From Bacilli bacterium (GTDB lineage: Bacteria > Bacillota_I > Bacilli_A > RF39 > UBA660): a stretch of 64,000 nucleotides of DNA. Made by a program: the position numbers and the translations under genes. Shown here in pieces: positions 53,218 to 63,334 of this stretch (position 1 is its first letter; every line of letters starts with the position of its first letter). Under the pieces are notes generated by a model, which saw nothing but the letters and a program-made list of their open reading frames with translations, was not told the DNA's origin and did not search any database. The stretch covers positions 1 to 64,000 of the forward strand of contig JAFSEY010000014.1 of the NCBI GenBank assembly GCA_017435485.1. Reading direction: 5' to 3'.

Positions 53218-53796
53218 TTAAATAATTAGAAACGAAAAATAACAACATACCTTATTAAAAAGAGGCACGAAAATAATTTCATTTAATGTTCCAAGCAAAA
53301 ATATAAAAATAAATCGTTTTAAATAGCGATGTAAATTTAAATAGTAATTATTATTCTTATTATTTTTACTAATTATATTTTTAAATAATCTAAAAGATAT
53401 AATAGTTGAAATCAAAAGCAAAATGATAAAAACTAACTTTGAGCACACAATATAAATAATAGCGTAAACCATTCCTTTAATGGCCTTTTGCCTTATAAAA
53501 GTAGTAACTATGATTCCGATTGAAAACCCTTCATAAAACAGCGCAAAAAGACTTGGAAATAGTCCAATAAGCATAAAACTAGATACAAGAATAAATAAAA
53601 TTATAATAAGATGATAAAAATTAGTATTTAAGATCATTTTCTGATCTATTAAACTTAATATATTTTCAAATATTTCATTTTGTAAAAAACTATCCAATTT
53701 AAAATTATAAAATATACCGCACAAAACCCCAATAGCAATCATAAAAGAAAAAAACAAAACTAAAAGTTTTTGTTTTCGAAAGCTTGTCCTAATCAT
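53218..53796 (-). CDS. spoIIM: SpoIIM-like stage II sporulation membrane protein
   Basis: 192 residues with about five membrane segments and a conserved-looking central helix FPSLFALFYEGFSIGIIVTTF (given in part as GLFPSLFALFYEGFSIG), as in the SpoIIM family that helps septal peptidoglycan degradation during engulfment. The starting MIRTSFRKQKLL is short, as in SpoIIM. ATG at 53796 follows GGTGA. Genes for SpoIID/SpoIIP partners are not in the window. The family call is by eye and only moderate. Confidence 0.65.
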   Translation of the reverse strand: MIRTSFRKQKLLVLFFSFMIAIGVLCGIFYNFKLDSFLQNEIFENILSLIDQKMILNTNFYHLIIILFILVSSFMLIGLFPSLFALFYEGFSIGIIVTTFIRQKAIKGMVYAIIYIVCSKLVFIILLLISTIISFRLFKNIISKNNKNNNYYLNLHRYLKRFIFIFLLGTLNEIIFVPLFNKVCCYFSFLII

Positions 53797-53862
53797 AACT
53801 ATCACCAATAAAGTATATTGCAAAATCCACAAAGTTATGCTAAATTTAATATGGTGATTGTA

Positions 53863-53949
53863 ATGAAAAAGAAAACAAAAAAAATTCTTGCTTGGGCAAT
53901 GTTAAGTTTAATGCTAATCAGCCTTATAGCTTCATTTTTAGTTATATAA
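53863..53949 (+). CDS. 28-residue DUF4044-like membrane microprotein
   Basis: A 28-codon ORF with a good GGTGA site. The product is MKKKTKKILAWAMLSLMLIS plus eight hydrophobic residues: a Lys-rich head and a single membrane span, close to DUF4044-type microproteins that occur alone in many Bacillota. Its stop lies eight bases into the prepilin peptidase gene on the other strand. Function unknown. Confidence 0.55.
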   Translation: MKKKTKKILAWAMLSLMLISLIASFLVI

Positions 53950-54712
53950 ATAGATAATTTAGTAAGTCAACGAACTTAGGCATAAAAACATATACTAAAG
54001 CACAAGCACTTATTATAAAAGGTCCAAAAGGGACTTCTTTTTTTTGGGCTAAAGTTGTATTTAAAAAGGCATAAGGCAAAGCAAGAAAAGTCGATAAGAT
54101 TAAAGCACATAAACCAAGCCTTAGCCCTAAAATAACTCCTATAACAAAAGCTAATTTAATATCCCCGCCCCCTAAAGATTCTCTCTTAAACATATAATTA
54201 CCAATTATTCTCACCAAAAACATAAATCCAAAAAGCACTAATCCACTAACAACCGCTAATAATGATGCTTTAGGGCCAAAAAAAACAAATTTTAATCCAA
54301 AAATTAAAACGCTTGTTACAACTAAAGGAGAATCCAGAATAATATAGTATTTAAAATCACTAATATAAATATTAATACATAAAGCAAACAATAATAGGCA
54401 TACAAAAAAATCATAAGAAAAACTCGGGCCATATAAATAGTAAGCGAGGCAAAATAACAAACCTGTAAAAAGTTCAACCACGAAATATTCAAAAGATATT
54501 TTATGTTTACAATAACGGCATCTGCCTCTATTAAAAAGATAAGATAACAATGGTATTAAATCAGACCAAGCCAAAGGATGCTTACAATATGTACAATATG
54601 ATCCTGGTGTGATTATTGATTCGTTTTTAGGTCCTCTTGTATTTAAAACATGAAAAAATGACCCAAAAACCATACCAAAAACAAACAGAAAGATATAAAC
54701 TATATAAACCAT
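53942..54712 (-). CDS. Prepilin peptidase (A24 family)
   Basis: 256 residues, membrane protein. FGSFFHVLNTRGP, CTYCKHPLAWSDLIPLLSYL and RCRYCKHKISFEYF form the N-methylase domain with two Cys pairs; aspartates in IYISDFKYYIILD and the LGGGDIKLAFVIGVILG motif are the catalytic pair. It cleaves and methylates type IV prepilins or competence pseudopilins. It follows the GspF gene by 14 bases. The ATPase and pilin genes are not in the window. Confidence 0.92.
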   Translation of the reverse strand: MVYIVYIFLFVFGMVFGSFFHVLNTRGPKNESIITPGSYCTYCKHPLAWSDLIPLLSYLFNRGRCRYCKHKISFEYFVVELFTGLLFCLAYYLYGPSFSYDFFVCLLLFALCINIYISDFKYYIILDSPLVVTSVLIFGLKFVFFGPKASLLAVVSGLVLFGFMFLVRIIGNYMFKRESLGGGDIKLAFVIGVILGLRLGLCALILSTFLALPYAFLNTTLAQKKEVPFGPFIISACALVYVFMPKFVDLLNYLFI

Positions 54713-54726
54713 AGAGCCCCCTATTA

Positions 54727-56280
54727 CTATATAGCATTGTACATTTGAAACATAGGAACTATTACAGCCAACAAAATTCCCCCTACAATTAAGGCGAGAC
54801 TAGATATCATTATTGGCTCAATAAAATTTTTTAAGTTTCCAACAATATTACGATGCATATCTTGATAATACTCACTAACTTTTTGCATCATCTCCGCTAA
54901 TTCACCTGTCGATTCTCCAGTTACTATCATATAATATGCTACATCTGGAATCGCCCAATGATTCTTAAAAGACTCTGATATTTTATTTCCCCTAACAATA
55001 TTATCAATTGTATTGGCCATTATCGCCTTGTATACTTCATTACTTGTTATTTTGCTTAAAATTTCCATACTATTAGTAATAAAGACATTATTTTTTAATA
55101 ACGAAGCAAAAGTCTTCGTAAATATCGTAATTTCATTATAGATAACAATTTTTCCAACAACAGGAATACGCATAATTAAGTTCTGAAAAAACAATCTAAC
55201 AGGTTGAATATTTTTATATAAAATTACTAAAAAAATCACAGTAACTATCACGCCTAAAATAATGAACACACCATTATTTATTAAGAAATTACTTACATCA
55301 ATAATAAATTGGGTAATACCAGGTATTTCAATATTAGAAGCTTCATAAATCCCAACAAATTGTGGAATCACAAAAATTATAATAAACACAACAACAGCTA
55401 ACGCAAATACAGTGATGATACTAGGATAAGTCATCGCACTAATCATTTGTTTTTTTGTTTTATCGATTTCCGTGTAATAATTCGCCATATCATCTAAGGT
55501 TTCAATTAAGGTTCCAGTCGCCTCCGCAGCTCTTACCATATTAATTAAAAGAGAAGGAAACATTTTCCCTTGCTTTTCCATAGCAGTTGAAAATGACTCA
55601 CCTATTGTCAATTCATAAGACAAAGCTTGTAATGCTTTTAACTTATGTCTATTTTTTTTACCCATCTGTTTTGATAATATTCTTACAGATTCTGCAAGAG
55701 TTATACCTGCTTTTAAATAAGTAGATAATTGAGTTAACCAAAAAATCAAATCTTTTACCGACATTTTTGGCTGAAATGCAGTACTATTCCCAAACAAAAA
55801 ATTCACTGATTTAGATGTTTTTATACTATAAACCTCATACCCTTCATTAATTAAAAAAGTATTGACTTCAGCTTTAGAAAAACCAGAAATAGTATCTGTA
55901 ATTATTTTTCCCTCAGGGGTTTTAGCCTTATAAACATAAGCCACCGCTTCCTTATTTCTACCAATGTTAGGATCTTGTAATTCCTTAATAAGCGCTTCGC
56001 GTTCCTTTTCCAATTTGGCTATAGTAGTGGAATTATATTTATATGTTTTTTCTCTAGAATTTGCAGCCCTACTAGGAACCATATTAGTATTATTCCCCGA
56101 AAAATTCCGATACGTTTTATCCAAGCGAAAACTAATTAAATTAAAAATCATTTTTGGTAACCTAAAAAAGACAAATAAAACTCCACTTATAAAATTCAAA
56201 AAAATATAATAAACATTTTGAAAAGGAAATAATAACCAATTAATCTTTATATTTTCATTAGATGCTTTTTCTTCAACCAC
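54727..56280 (-). CDS. Type II secretion/type IV pilus inner membrane protein (GspF/PilC)
   Basis: 517 residues. After a 150-residue N-terminal extension (hydrophobic start, then linker), two GspF domains follow: KDLIFWLTQLSTYLKAGITL and FTKTFASLLKNNVFITNS each open one. Several membrane segments end each repeat; the C-terminus reads EPIMISSLALIVGGILLAVIVP. It is the platform protein for pilus assembly and works with the peptidase next door. GTG at 56280 is nine bases after AGGAG; a TTG at 56289 would be too close. Confidence 0.88.
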   Translation of the reverse strand: MVEEKASNENIKINWLLFPFQNVYYIFLNFISGVLFVFFRLPKMIFNLISFRLDKTYRNFSGNNTNMVPSRAANSREKTYKYNSTTIAKLEKEREALIKELQDPNIGRNKEAVAYVYKAKTPEGKIITDTISGFSKAEVNTFLINEGYEVYSIKTSKSVNFLFGNSTAFQPKMSVKDLIFWLTQLSTYLKAGITLAESVRILSKQMGKKNRHKLKALQALSYELTIGESFSTAMEKQGKMFPSLLINMVRAAEATGTLIETLDDMANYYTEIDKTKKQMISAMTYPSIITVFALAVVVFIIIFVIPQFVGIYEASNIEIPGITQFIIDVSNFLINNGVFIILGVIVTVIFLVILYKNIQPVRLFFQNLIMRIPVVGKIVIYNEITIFTKTFASLLKNNVFITNSMEILSKITSNEVYKAIMANTIDNIVRGNKISESFKNHWAIPDVAYYMIVTGESTGELAEMMQKVSEYYQDMHRNIVGNLKNFIEPIMISSLALIVGGILLAVIVPMFQMYNAI

Positions 56281-56390
56281 AACAAACAACTCCTATCTTA
56301 TATCAACTAGTATAACATATAAAATAAAATATTGCTACGTTTTTATACTATTTTAATTATAAATTTGCATACAATATTACAGGTGATCAT

Positions 56391-56669
56391 ATGTTTCCAA
56401 ATACTTCTACAAATAGTTTATCTATTACAAAAATTTTATCAGGAATTTCTAAAACGTTAAATGTTGCCAATCAAATAATACCTTTATACAACCAAACAAA
56501 GCCAATGATAAATAATGCTAAAAATATTATTTCTGCATTAAAAGACATGAGTAACAAAACCTCAAAAAATGTTTCAAACATTAACAATTCTACTCAAAAT
56601 AAGAACTTTCAAACAATTATAAAAAAAACAGAATCAGCTTCAACACACCGCCCTGTTTTTTTTAGCTAA
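56391..56669 (+). CDS. YqfQ/VrrA-like small protein
   Basis: 92 residues. GISKTLNVANQIIPLYNQTK followed by PMINNAKNIISALKD matches the YqfQ-type proteins found beside sigA/dnaG in Bacillota, including the location next to this operon. The rest is Asn/Ser-rich. Function unknown. Its last 30 bases overlap the trmK end on the opposite strand. Confidence 0.65.
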   Translation: MFPNTSTNSLSITKILSGISKTLNVANQIIPLYNQTKPMINNAKNIISALKDMSNKTSKNVSNINNSTQNKNFQTIIKKTESASTHRPVFFS

Positions 56670-57299
56670 ATACTTTTTAATATATTTCAGTTGTTTTTGA
56701 TATTTTAATCTTTTAAAAAAGTGTTTTTTTGGAATACTAGTTAAAATATTTTGAATTATATGTAACCATATTTTATATTCTTCGATATTATTCTCATTAT
56801 ATACTCCAACTAACTTTTCTTGGAACATAATATGGTTTTTTTTCTTTTTAAAAAGCATTATAGAATATAACTTTTTCTTTTCATAAATTAATTTTTCTGA
56901 AAATAGCCCAAATCCCATTTTAACTACATGCTTTCTTATCATATCCCAATGATTATTCGACTGGATAATAATTTTTTTAGCTTTTACATCTTTAGCTAAA
57001 ATTTGAATTATTGTATGGGCTCCCAACCCAGATAATATAAGAGTATCATAATTTTCTCTTATATTTTTTATTCCATCAGTACAATAAACTTTAATTTTAT
57101 CTTCTAAATTATATTTAGCTATATTTTCTTGAGTTGCTTTTATAACTAAAGGAGATATATCTGATGCAATAATCATTTTATTTTTCTTGTTTAATGCTAA
57201 ATATATATCAAGATAGCCATGGTCACATCCCACATCCACAACTTTATCTTCATGATTTATATAATTTGCAATTGCTAATAATCTTTTTGATAATTTCAT
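56640..57299 (-). CDS. trmK: tRNA (adenine(22)-N1)-methyltransferase
   Basis: 219 residues. SAM-binding VVDVGCDHGYLDIYLA, ASDISPLVIKATQENI and LILSGLGAHTIIQIL are TrmK signature segments. A C-terminal coiled coil follows. It methylates A22 of tRNAs such as tRNA-Ser. The ATG shares its position with the last base of the sigA stop, so it is coupled to that gene. Confidence 0.93.
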   Translation of the reverse strand: MKLSKRLLAIANYINHEDKVVDVGCDHGYLDIYLALNKKNKMIIASDISPLVIKATQENIAKYNLEDKIKVYCTDGIKNIRENYDTLILSGLGAHTIIQILAKDVKAKKIIIQSNNHWDMIRKHVVKMGFGLFSEKLIYEKKKLYSIMLFKKKKNHIMFQEKLVGVYNENNIEEYKIWLHIIQNILTSIPKKHFFKRLKYQKQLKYIKKYLAKKNRAVC

Positions 57300-58381
57300 T
57301 ACTCATTCAAAAAATCTTTTAACTTCTTAGCACGTGAAGGATGTCTTAATTTTCTTAGTGCCTTTGCTTCAATTTGTCTAATACGTTCTCTTGTTACGTT
57401 AAATCTTTTTCCAACTTCTTCTAAAGTGTGGCAAGTACCATCAACCAAACCAAATCTTAATTCAAGAACTTGTTGTTCACGTTCCTGTAAAGTCATCAAA
57501 ACACCTTTTATTTCTTCTTTTAAAATTTCATTTGTAGCGTATTCTTCTGGAGACATACTACTTTCATCTTTTAAGAAATCCCCTAAATGCGAATCATCTT
57601 CTTCGCCAATAGGAGTTTCTAAAGAAACCGGTTCTTGACTAATTTTAATTACTTCACGTACTTTTTCAACGCCAATACCCATTTTTTCCGCTAATTCTTC
57701 TTCAGATGGTTCTCTATTTAGTTCTAAAGTAAGCTGTCTTTGAATACGGGACATTTTATTAATTGTTTCAACCATGTGTACTGGAACTCTTATTGTTCTA
57801 GCTTGATCAGCTAGTGCTCGCGTAATAGCTTGACGAATCCACCATGTTGCGTAAGTCGAAAATTTAAATCCTTTATCATAATCGAACTTATCAACAGCCT
57901 TCATAAGACCAATATTTCCTTCTTGAATTAAATCTAAGAATAATAAACCACGTCCTACATAACGTTTAGCTATTGAAACAACTAATCTTAGGTTTGATTC
58001 CGCAAGTTGTCTTTTAGCATCTTCATTACCGTTAGAAACTTCAACACTTAATTTAAATTCTTCATCTGGTGATAATAAGCTTATTCTACCAATTTCTTTT
58101 AGGTACATTCTTACAGGATCATTGATATTCATATCTTTAGTAATCTCAGCATCATTTAAAATAATTGGTTCATCTTTTAAGGATTCCCCACCTTCTTCAT
58201 CTTCTGTAACAATTTCAATATTGTTATCTACAAAAAAATTATATAATTCATCTAAATCATCCGGTTCGATTTCTAACCCTTTTAAAGCTTCTGCAAGTTG
58301 TTCGTAAGTAATATGACCCTCTTTTTTTCCTAGTTCTAATAATTCATTTTTTCTTTCTTCTAATGTTTTAATTTCTTTCAT
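57299..58381 (-). CDS. rpoD: RNA polymerase primary sigma factor
   Basis: 360 residues. Region 1.1 ([21 protein letters not shown]), region 1.2/2.1 ([21 protein letters not shown]), 2.4 ([19 protein letters not shown]) and region 4 ([20 protein letters not shown]) are all present. This is the vegetative SigA that reads the TTGACA/TATAAT promoters seen here. Second in dnaG-sigA-trmK; two-base gap to dnaG. Confidence 0.97.
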   Translation of the reverse strand: MKEIKTLEERKNELLELGKKEGHITYEQLAEALKGLEIEPDDLDELYNFFVDNNIEIVTEDEEGGESLKDEPIILNDAEITKDMNINDPVRMYLKEIGRISLLSPDEEFKLSVEVSNGNEDAKRQLAESNLRLVVSIAKRYVGRGLLFLDLIQEGNIGLMKAVDKFDYDKGFKFSTYATWWIRQAITRALADQARTIRVPVHMVETINKMSRIQRQLTLELNREPSEEELAEKMGIGVEKVREVIKISQEPVSLETPIGEEDDSHLGDFLKDESSMSPEEYATNEILKEEIKGVLMTLQEREQQVLELRFGLVDGTCHTLEEVGKRFNVTRERIRQIEAKALRKLRHPSRAKKLKDFLNE

Positions 58382-58383
58382 AA

Positions 58384-60111
58384 TTACACTTCTTTCTTTA
58401 ATTTTACTATTTCATTTGCAATAGATACTTTTTTATTTATATCTAATGTAGTTTTTAACTCATTTTTTAATTTTTTTATTTTATCTTCCTTATTTAATTT
58501 TGTCAAATTCATAATATAGTTTTCAAAATTATCACTATCTAATTCTTCTTCTGTTTCATTTATAATTTTCAAAAATAATTCATTTAATGAATTAATGCTC
58601 ATATAAGAAATAAATTCTGCCATACTAATTGTTTTATTTTTCTTATAATAATAAATTATTTCATTTATAAGATTGCGATATTTTTGATCGTTTATAAAAA
58701 CATTACTTTTTTCAAATTTAATTATGTAAGCTGGATCGCTAATTAAATAGAAAATAATCCTCTTAATAATTTTTTGATATTTTGAGTCTTTCTCTTTTTC
58801 TTGTTTAATTGGTTCTTGAATTACTTTTTCTTTTTTTAAATCATCCAACTGTTCTTTTAATAGTTCAATCGGTATATCATATTGTTCACTTAATTTTTTT
58901 AAAGTAATTTCTCGAGTCAAATTATCTTTAATATTTTCAATACTGCCTACAATTTGTTTAATATAAGTAATTAAATCAGCTGTATTATTTAAATCTTTGT
59001 TTTGTCGATAATAAAATAATTTAAATTCTAAAAAACTAATTGGCGACGAAATTAATCCTTCAATTTTTTCTGCTCCCATTTTTATTATGTACTCATCAGG
59101 ATCTTTATAATCACTTAAACGCACAACATAACATTCGACATTATCATTTTCTAAGGCTTGTCCAATTGATAAAGTTGCTAATTCTCCAGCTTCATCGTTA
59201 TCTAACATTAAAATTACTTTAGCACGCATTTTCTTAATTATTTGGCGTTGTTCTTTAGTAAGTGAAGTTCCCATTAAAGCTATTGTATTTTTTATTCCTG
59301 ATGCATACATTCTAATCGCATCCATGTTTCCTTCAACTACTACTACTTCTCTTTTTTGTTTCACAAATTCTATCGCTCTATGATAATTATATAATATCTG
59401 GCCTTTTTTAAAGATTTTTGATTCACGCGAATTAAAATATTTGCTTGTTTTCTCATTACCATATATTCTTCCTGTAAACGCAATTGGGTTTCCTTCTAAA
59501 TCATGAATCGGAAAAATAATTCGATTACAAAATGAATCATATATCCTAGCCCCATCAACATTGATTAGTCCAACTTCTTTTAACAAATTTTGCTCAAAAC
59601 CCTTTTTTAATAATAATGTAGCTAAATTATCTTTCGCATAAGAAGACAAACCAATATCAAATGCTTTTATAACATCATCCGAAAGGCCTCTTTCATTTAA
59701 ATATTTCCTTGCTTTTTCCCCTTCTTTAGTTTTCAAATAATTTTGATAAAACTTTAAAGCATAATCCATTGCTTCATACTCTTTTTCGTGTTTAATTGTT
59801 TTGCCAATTGATGTTGCTATATCAATATTATAACCAATCTTTTGTGCTACAATTTTAACACTTTCCAAAAAAGAAACATTTTCATAATCTTTCACAAAGG
59901 TAAAAACATTACCAGCTGCTCCACAAGAAAAGCATTTATATATTTGCTTTCCAGTCGATACGCTCATACTAGGTGAATGATCTTCATGAAAGGGACAAAC
60001 TCCAAAATAGTTTTTCCCTTTTAATGTTAAAGGGATATAACTCGAAATAATATCCACTATATTTGCATTAGATCTTATAGATTCTATTTCTTTATCCGAC
60101 AATATCGCCAT
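58384..60111 (-). CDS. dnaG: DNA primase DnaG
   Basis: 575 residues. Zinc ribbon [20 protein letters not shown]...CFSCG, then the Toprim domain with [27 protein letters not shown] and [12 protein letters not shown] acidic residues, and a C-terminal helicase-binding region. It makes RNA primers for replication. First gene of the macromolecular synthesis operon. Short gap to the upstream gene on the same strand with a terminator between. Confidence 0.97.
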   Translation of the reverse strand: MAILSDKEIESIRSNANIVDIISSYIPLTLKGKNYFGVCPFHEDHSPSMSVSTGKQIYKCFSCGAAGNVFTFVKDYENVSFLESVKIVAQKIGYNIDIATSIGKTIKHEKEYEAMDYALKFYQNYLKTKEGEKARKYLNERGLSDDVIKAFDIGLSSYAKDNLATLLLKKGFEQNLLKEVGLINVDGARIYDSFCNRIIFPIHDLEGNPIAFTGRIYGNEKTSKYFNSRESKIFKKGQILYNYHRAIEFVKQKREVVVVEGNMDAIRMYASGIKNTIALMGTSLTKEQRQIIKKMRAKVILMLDNDEAGELATLSIGQALENDNVECYVVRLSDYKDPDEYIIKMGAEKIEGLISSPISFLEFKLFYYRQNKDLNNTADLITYIKQIVGSIENIKDNLTREITLKKLSEQYDIPIELLKEQLDDLKKEKVIQEPIKQEKEKDSKYQKIIKRIIFYLISDPAYIIKFEKSNVFINDQKYRNLINEIIYYYKKNKTISMAEFISYMSINSLNELFLKIINETEEELDSDNFENYIMNLTKLNKEDKIKKLKNELKTTLDINKKVSIANEIVKLKKEV

Positions 60112-60129
60112 AAAATCGCCCTCTAATAA

Positions 60130-60190
60130 TATTTATTGCCAAAAAAAACGGATTTTCCTTTTTTTTAGTTAAAATTTCTTGAAAATTCCG
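60130..60190 (-). terminator. Terminator after the surface protein gene
   Basis: On the minus strand CGGAATTTTC pairs with GAAAATCCG with one bulge, then T8. It covers the last codons and stop of the surface protein gene and lies ahead of dnaG. Confidence 0.6.
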
Positions 60191-62384
60191 CTTTTTTTTG
60201 TTTAATTAGCCAAAAAATACCCAAAATAAGCATCATAATAGCAATTTTTAATAAAAATAAATATTTATAAAGAGGGTCTTGAGTTTGAGGATTTGTTATT
60301 TCTAAATTAGGTGTATTAGTTACAGGAACAATAATTTCTGGCTTAGAAACCTCAATTGGAAAAACAACAATTTCTTCTGGATTTTTTAATTCTATTTCAG
60401 GCGTCATTCCTTCAATAATTGTTATTTCTTTAAGATAATTAATTATTTCTAAATTATTATCTAAATTAGTAAGCTTAATTTCTATCGGCTTAAAAACTTC
60501 ATATTTATTACTAACCCCTTCTTCTTTCAATATATAATTTCCATACAACAAGTCAGAAAAAGATAATCTTCCCTTATCGTTGGTTATTTGACACCCTACC
60601 AAATCATCTTTCAAATAAATTGTTTCCCTATTTTTTAAAATATATTCATTAGCATATAAGCAAAATTTAATATTCATTCCAGGCACTAAAATCTTTTCAT
60701 CTTCTTGGTAAATTTCTTTTTGTTTTGTTATGTTTATACTATACCTTTTTTCTTTATTAACCAAATAAACTTGTACATTTCCAAAATTACTCTCATCAAT
60801 TAAAAAATCAACTTGATTTCCTGTTTCATAATAATTATTATCCGATACTATTTCTTCGATAGTATATACTCCATAAGGCAACTTTATCGGCAAGGTTATT
60901 TTTCCATCTTCTCCAAAACTAAATACATCCTTATCTTCATACGAAATATAACGTTTATTAACTACATCATAAATTTTAAAACAAAAAAACATATTTTGGA
61001 TAATTTCATCTTCTTCATTTATTTTAATAATATTTACTTCCGATAAAATAGGTTCATTAACAATAATTTTATTGATTACTGAAGAATTACTTACCTTGAT
61101 TATTTCTTCTAAAGCGAACTCAAATCCATCTTTGCCATCTATTTGTTTTAGTTTATATTCGCCATAAGGAATTTTAAATATTAATTCTCCCAAATTATTT
61201 GTCCTTTTTTGAATGAGTAAATTATCTTCTAAATCATATATTCCAAATAATGCTCCATCTTCAATTACAAGATCATTCCAATAATTGTAATATTTTTTTA
61301 TATTTAACTCAGTTACTATGGGTTCTTCCCAAACTACAACATCTTTAATATCGCCATCATAAACATCTACTTCATAAATCGTTTCATCAAGTGCATAACC
61401 ACAACTAGGAGAAATCTCTTTAATATAATATTTTCCCACTTTTAAATAATCAGTCAAAATAATGCCGTTTGAATCAGTAGTATATTCTTGATAAAAAGAT
61501 TCATTATATATAGCATATTTTGCTCCTTCTAAGCTATTTTCTTTTCCTTCAAAATCAATATTAATATCACTGGAAGCTTTTTTTAATAATTTAATACGTC
61601 CTTTTGAGACATGAACATTATATGAAAATTCCTTTTTGGGTAAAGAACCTTTAATTATCACTGATTGAGCTCCATTATATTCATATAATATAGGAACTTT
61701 GCCATCAGTTTTTAATTTCAATTTAAAAGAAAAATCTTCTGAAACATTATTCAAATCTAAATAGTTATTTCCCATAAGAATATTATTATTAGCTATTAAT
61801 TCATAGTCGTGTAAAACATTATTATAATCAATAAATCTTTTAGACTCTAAATAATCAAGCGATATGTTTTGGCTAATAGTCGGATTCTTATAATAATCAC
61901 TTACCAAGTTTAAAATTTCATTCATTTTATCATCAAATTTATTTATCTTTTCACCGCGTAATTTATTAGTAAAATAAACATCCCAACCTTGTGGTAACAC
62001 TTCTAACCAAATAAGATATTGTGTAACTGCATACCACTCTAAATCTTGATGATCATTATATTGATAACCATAATAAGCAATAAGATTAATCTTTTCCCAA
62101 GTTTCTTCACTAATATTTAAATTTTCCCATTGATTATTGTCATATGTTTCATAAATAGCATTATCATTAATAGCTACACCAGGCATGACACAATAAACAA
62201 AAGCATTATCACTTTTTCTTCTAATCACTTTTACATAATTTGCCGCCTTCTTATACCCTTTATCCATTAATGTATAAACACCAGGAATTGGAGCATCCAA
62301 ATAAAACATCCTTGAAGTATCAGCATTAACGCTTAAAACACTAAAAAACAACATAAATAAAAACATAAATATTTTTTTAATCAT
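60165..62384 (-). CDS. Thioester/SpaA-domain surface protein with sorting-like signal
   Basis: About 739 residues. A signal peptide is followed by a thioester (TQXA) domain: FVYCVMPG gives the Cys and AVTQYLIWLEV the Gln of an internal thioester. Several prealbumin/SpaA/Cna-B repeats follow (SLEGAKYAIYNESFYQEYTT, given shortened; GALFGIYDLEDNLLI; NIKFCLYANEYIL), each with Lys, Glu and Asn positions for isopeptide bonds. The C-terminus has NPQTQDP, a hydrophobic span and a Lys-rich tail, like a sortase signal of the NPQT type. It should be a covalently anchored adhesin. ATG at 62384 follows AAAGGA. Confidence 0.8.
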   Translation of the reverse strand: MIKKIFMFLFMLFFSVLSVNADTSRMFYLDAPIPGVYTLMDKGYKKAANYVKVIRRKSDNAFVYCVMPGVAINDNAIYETYDNNQWENLNISEETWEKINLIAYYGYQYNDHQDLEWYAVTQYLIWLEVLPQGWDVYFTNKLRGEKINKFDDKMNEILNLVSDYYKNPTISQNISLDYLESKRFIDYNNVLHDYELIANNNILMGNNYLDLNNVSEDFSFKLKLKTDGKVPILYEYNGAQSVIIKGSLPKKEFSYNVHVSKGRIKLLKKASSDINIDFEGKENSLEGAKYAIYNESFYQEYTTDSNGIILTDYLKVGKYYIKEISPSCGYALDETIYEVDVYDGDIKDVVVWEEPIVTELNIKKYYNYWNDLVIEDGALFGIYDLEDNLLIQKRTNNLGELIFKIPYGEYKLKQIDGKDGFEFALEEIIKVSNSSVINKIIVNEPILSEVNIIKINEEDEIIQNMFFCFKIYDVVNKRYISYEDKDVFSFGEDGKITLPIKLPYGVYTIEEIVSDNNYYETGNQVDFLIDESNFGNVQVYLVNKEKRYSINITKQKEIYQEDEKILVPGMNIKFCLYANEYILKNRETIYLKDDLVGCQITNDKGRLSFSDLLYGNYILKEEGVSNKYEVFKPIEIKLTNLDNNLEIINYLKEITIIEGMTPEIELKNPEEIVVFPIEVSKPEIIVPVTNTPNLEITNPQTQDPLYKYLFLLKIAIMMLILGIFWLIKQKKAEFSRNFN

Positions 62385-62406
62385 ATATATAATCCTTTCA
62401 AACAAA

Positions 62407-62432
62407 AAATTCCTTATTAAGGAATTTTAAGC
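62407..62432 (-). terminator. Terminator before surface protein gene
   Basis: AAAATTCCTT (62432-62423) pairs with AAGGAATTTT (62418-62409) on the minus strand, with T6. It ends the Rnf transcript, or acts as an attenuator just ahead of the surface protein start. Confidence 0.7.
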
Positions 62433-62470
62433 TTGTTATAACATAATTAAAATAAGAAATTTGGCATATT

Positions 62471-63334
62471 TTAGTTTAACACAAATTTTTTATCAAAAAT
62501 ATTTTTGAGAATACTGGCACCTAATATAGCAATGGCAACGCCTTCATATGGAAGCCAAAGCGCGCAAATAACTGCTCCTACTCCACCAACAAATAATCCA
62601 TATAATATTTGTCCTTTTGAAGTATATGAACTATATTCATTTAATGGTGCTAACATTAACATTTCAAACAAAATACTTGCTGAAATCATCATTTCAATAT
62701 AAATACTAGTATTACTGCTAAATATTGCAAACAATAGCATGGTTATAATATAACTAGCTAGTGCTGATATGCTAATATTCTTTTTATAAAGCAAATTAAA
62801 TAACAAAAATATAAAACAAATAACCACTAATATTAAATTAGATGTTGCAACTCCACCAACTTGATTTTTAAAAAACAAATCAGTAAATGAATAAGCATAT
62901 AATCCACTTGCTTCATAATAATTCTGGTATGTATATTTAGACAATAAAACTAATATTATAATACATATTAGTTTAGAAATCAGAATCGGATGAATAAAAT
63001 TATCAAACTTTTTCAAAACTAAAATTAATACTCCAAAACCAATTATATATAACCACAAAGGCGTATTAAATGGCAATATCATCCACAAAAATAATACAGA
63101 TATAATATGACGATCAATTTTTTTTCGTTTAGTAATTTTATAATCCATAAAAAAGCCTAAACCTAAAGCTAATCCCAAACTAATAATTGGTTTTAATAAT
63201 AAGAAAAAATCTTTACTTTCTAAATAGACAACAAGTGAATTTTTATATAATCCATATAATATAAGTGGAATACATAAGAAAAAGACCAATTTATAATAAT
63301 TATTTAAATCATTCTTCACATGATTAATCTTCAT
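62471..63334 (-). CDS. rnfD: RnfD/NqrB-like membrane subunit
   Basis: About 287 residues with some nine membrane segments. KPIISLGLALGLGFFMDYKI near the N-terminus (shortened from a longer hydrophobic run) and the closing EYSSYTSKGQILYGLFVGGV are RnfD/NqrB-like. A Thr in VGGVATSNLI stands where the FMN-carrying Thr is expected. It would be a membrane subunit of an ion-translocating ferredoxin:NAD oxidoreductase. ATG at 63334 overlaps the end of the rnfC-like gene. Confidence 0.75.
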   Translation of the reverse strand: MKINHVKNDLNNYYKLVFFLCIPLILYGLYKNSLVVYLESKDFFLLLKPIISLGLALGLGFFMDYKITKRKKIDRHIISVLFLWMILPFNTPLWLYIIGFGVLILVLKKFDNFIHPILISKLICIIILVLLSKYTYQNYYEASGLYAYSFTDLFFKNQVGGVATSNLILVVICFIFLLFNLLYKKNISISALASYIITMLLFAIFSSNTSIYIEMMISASILFEMLMLAPLNEYSSYTSKGQILYGLFVGGVGAVICALWLPYEGVAIAILGASILKNIFDKKFVLN

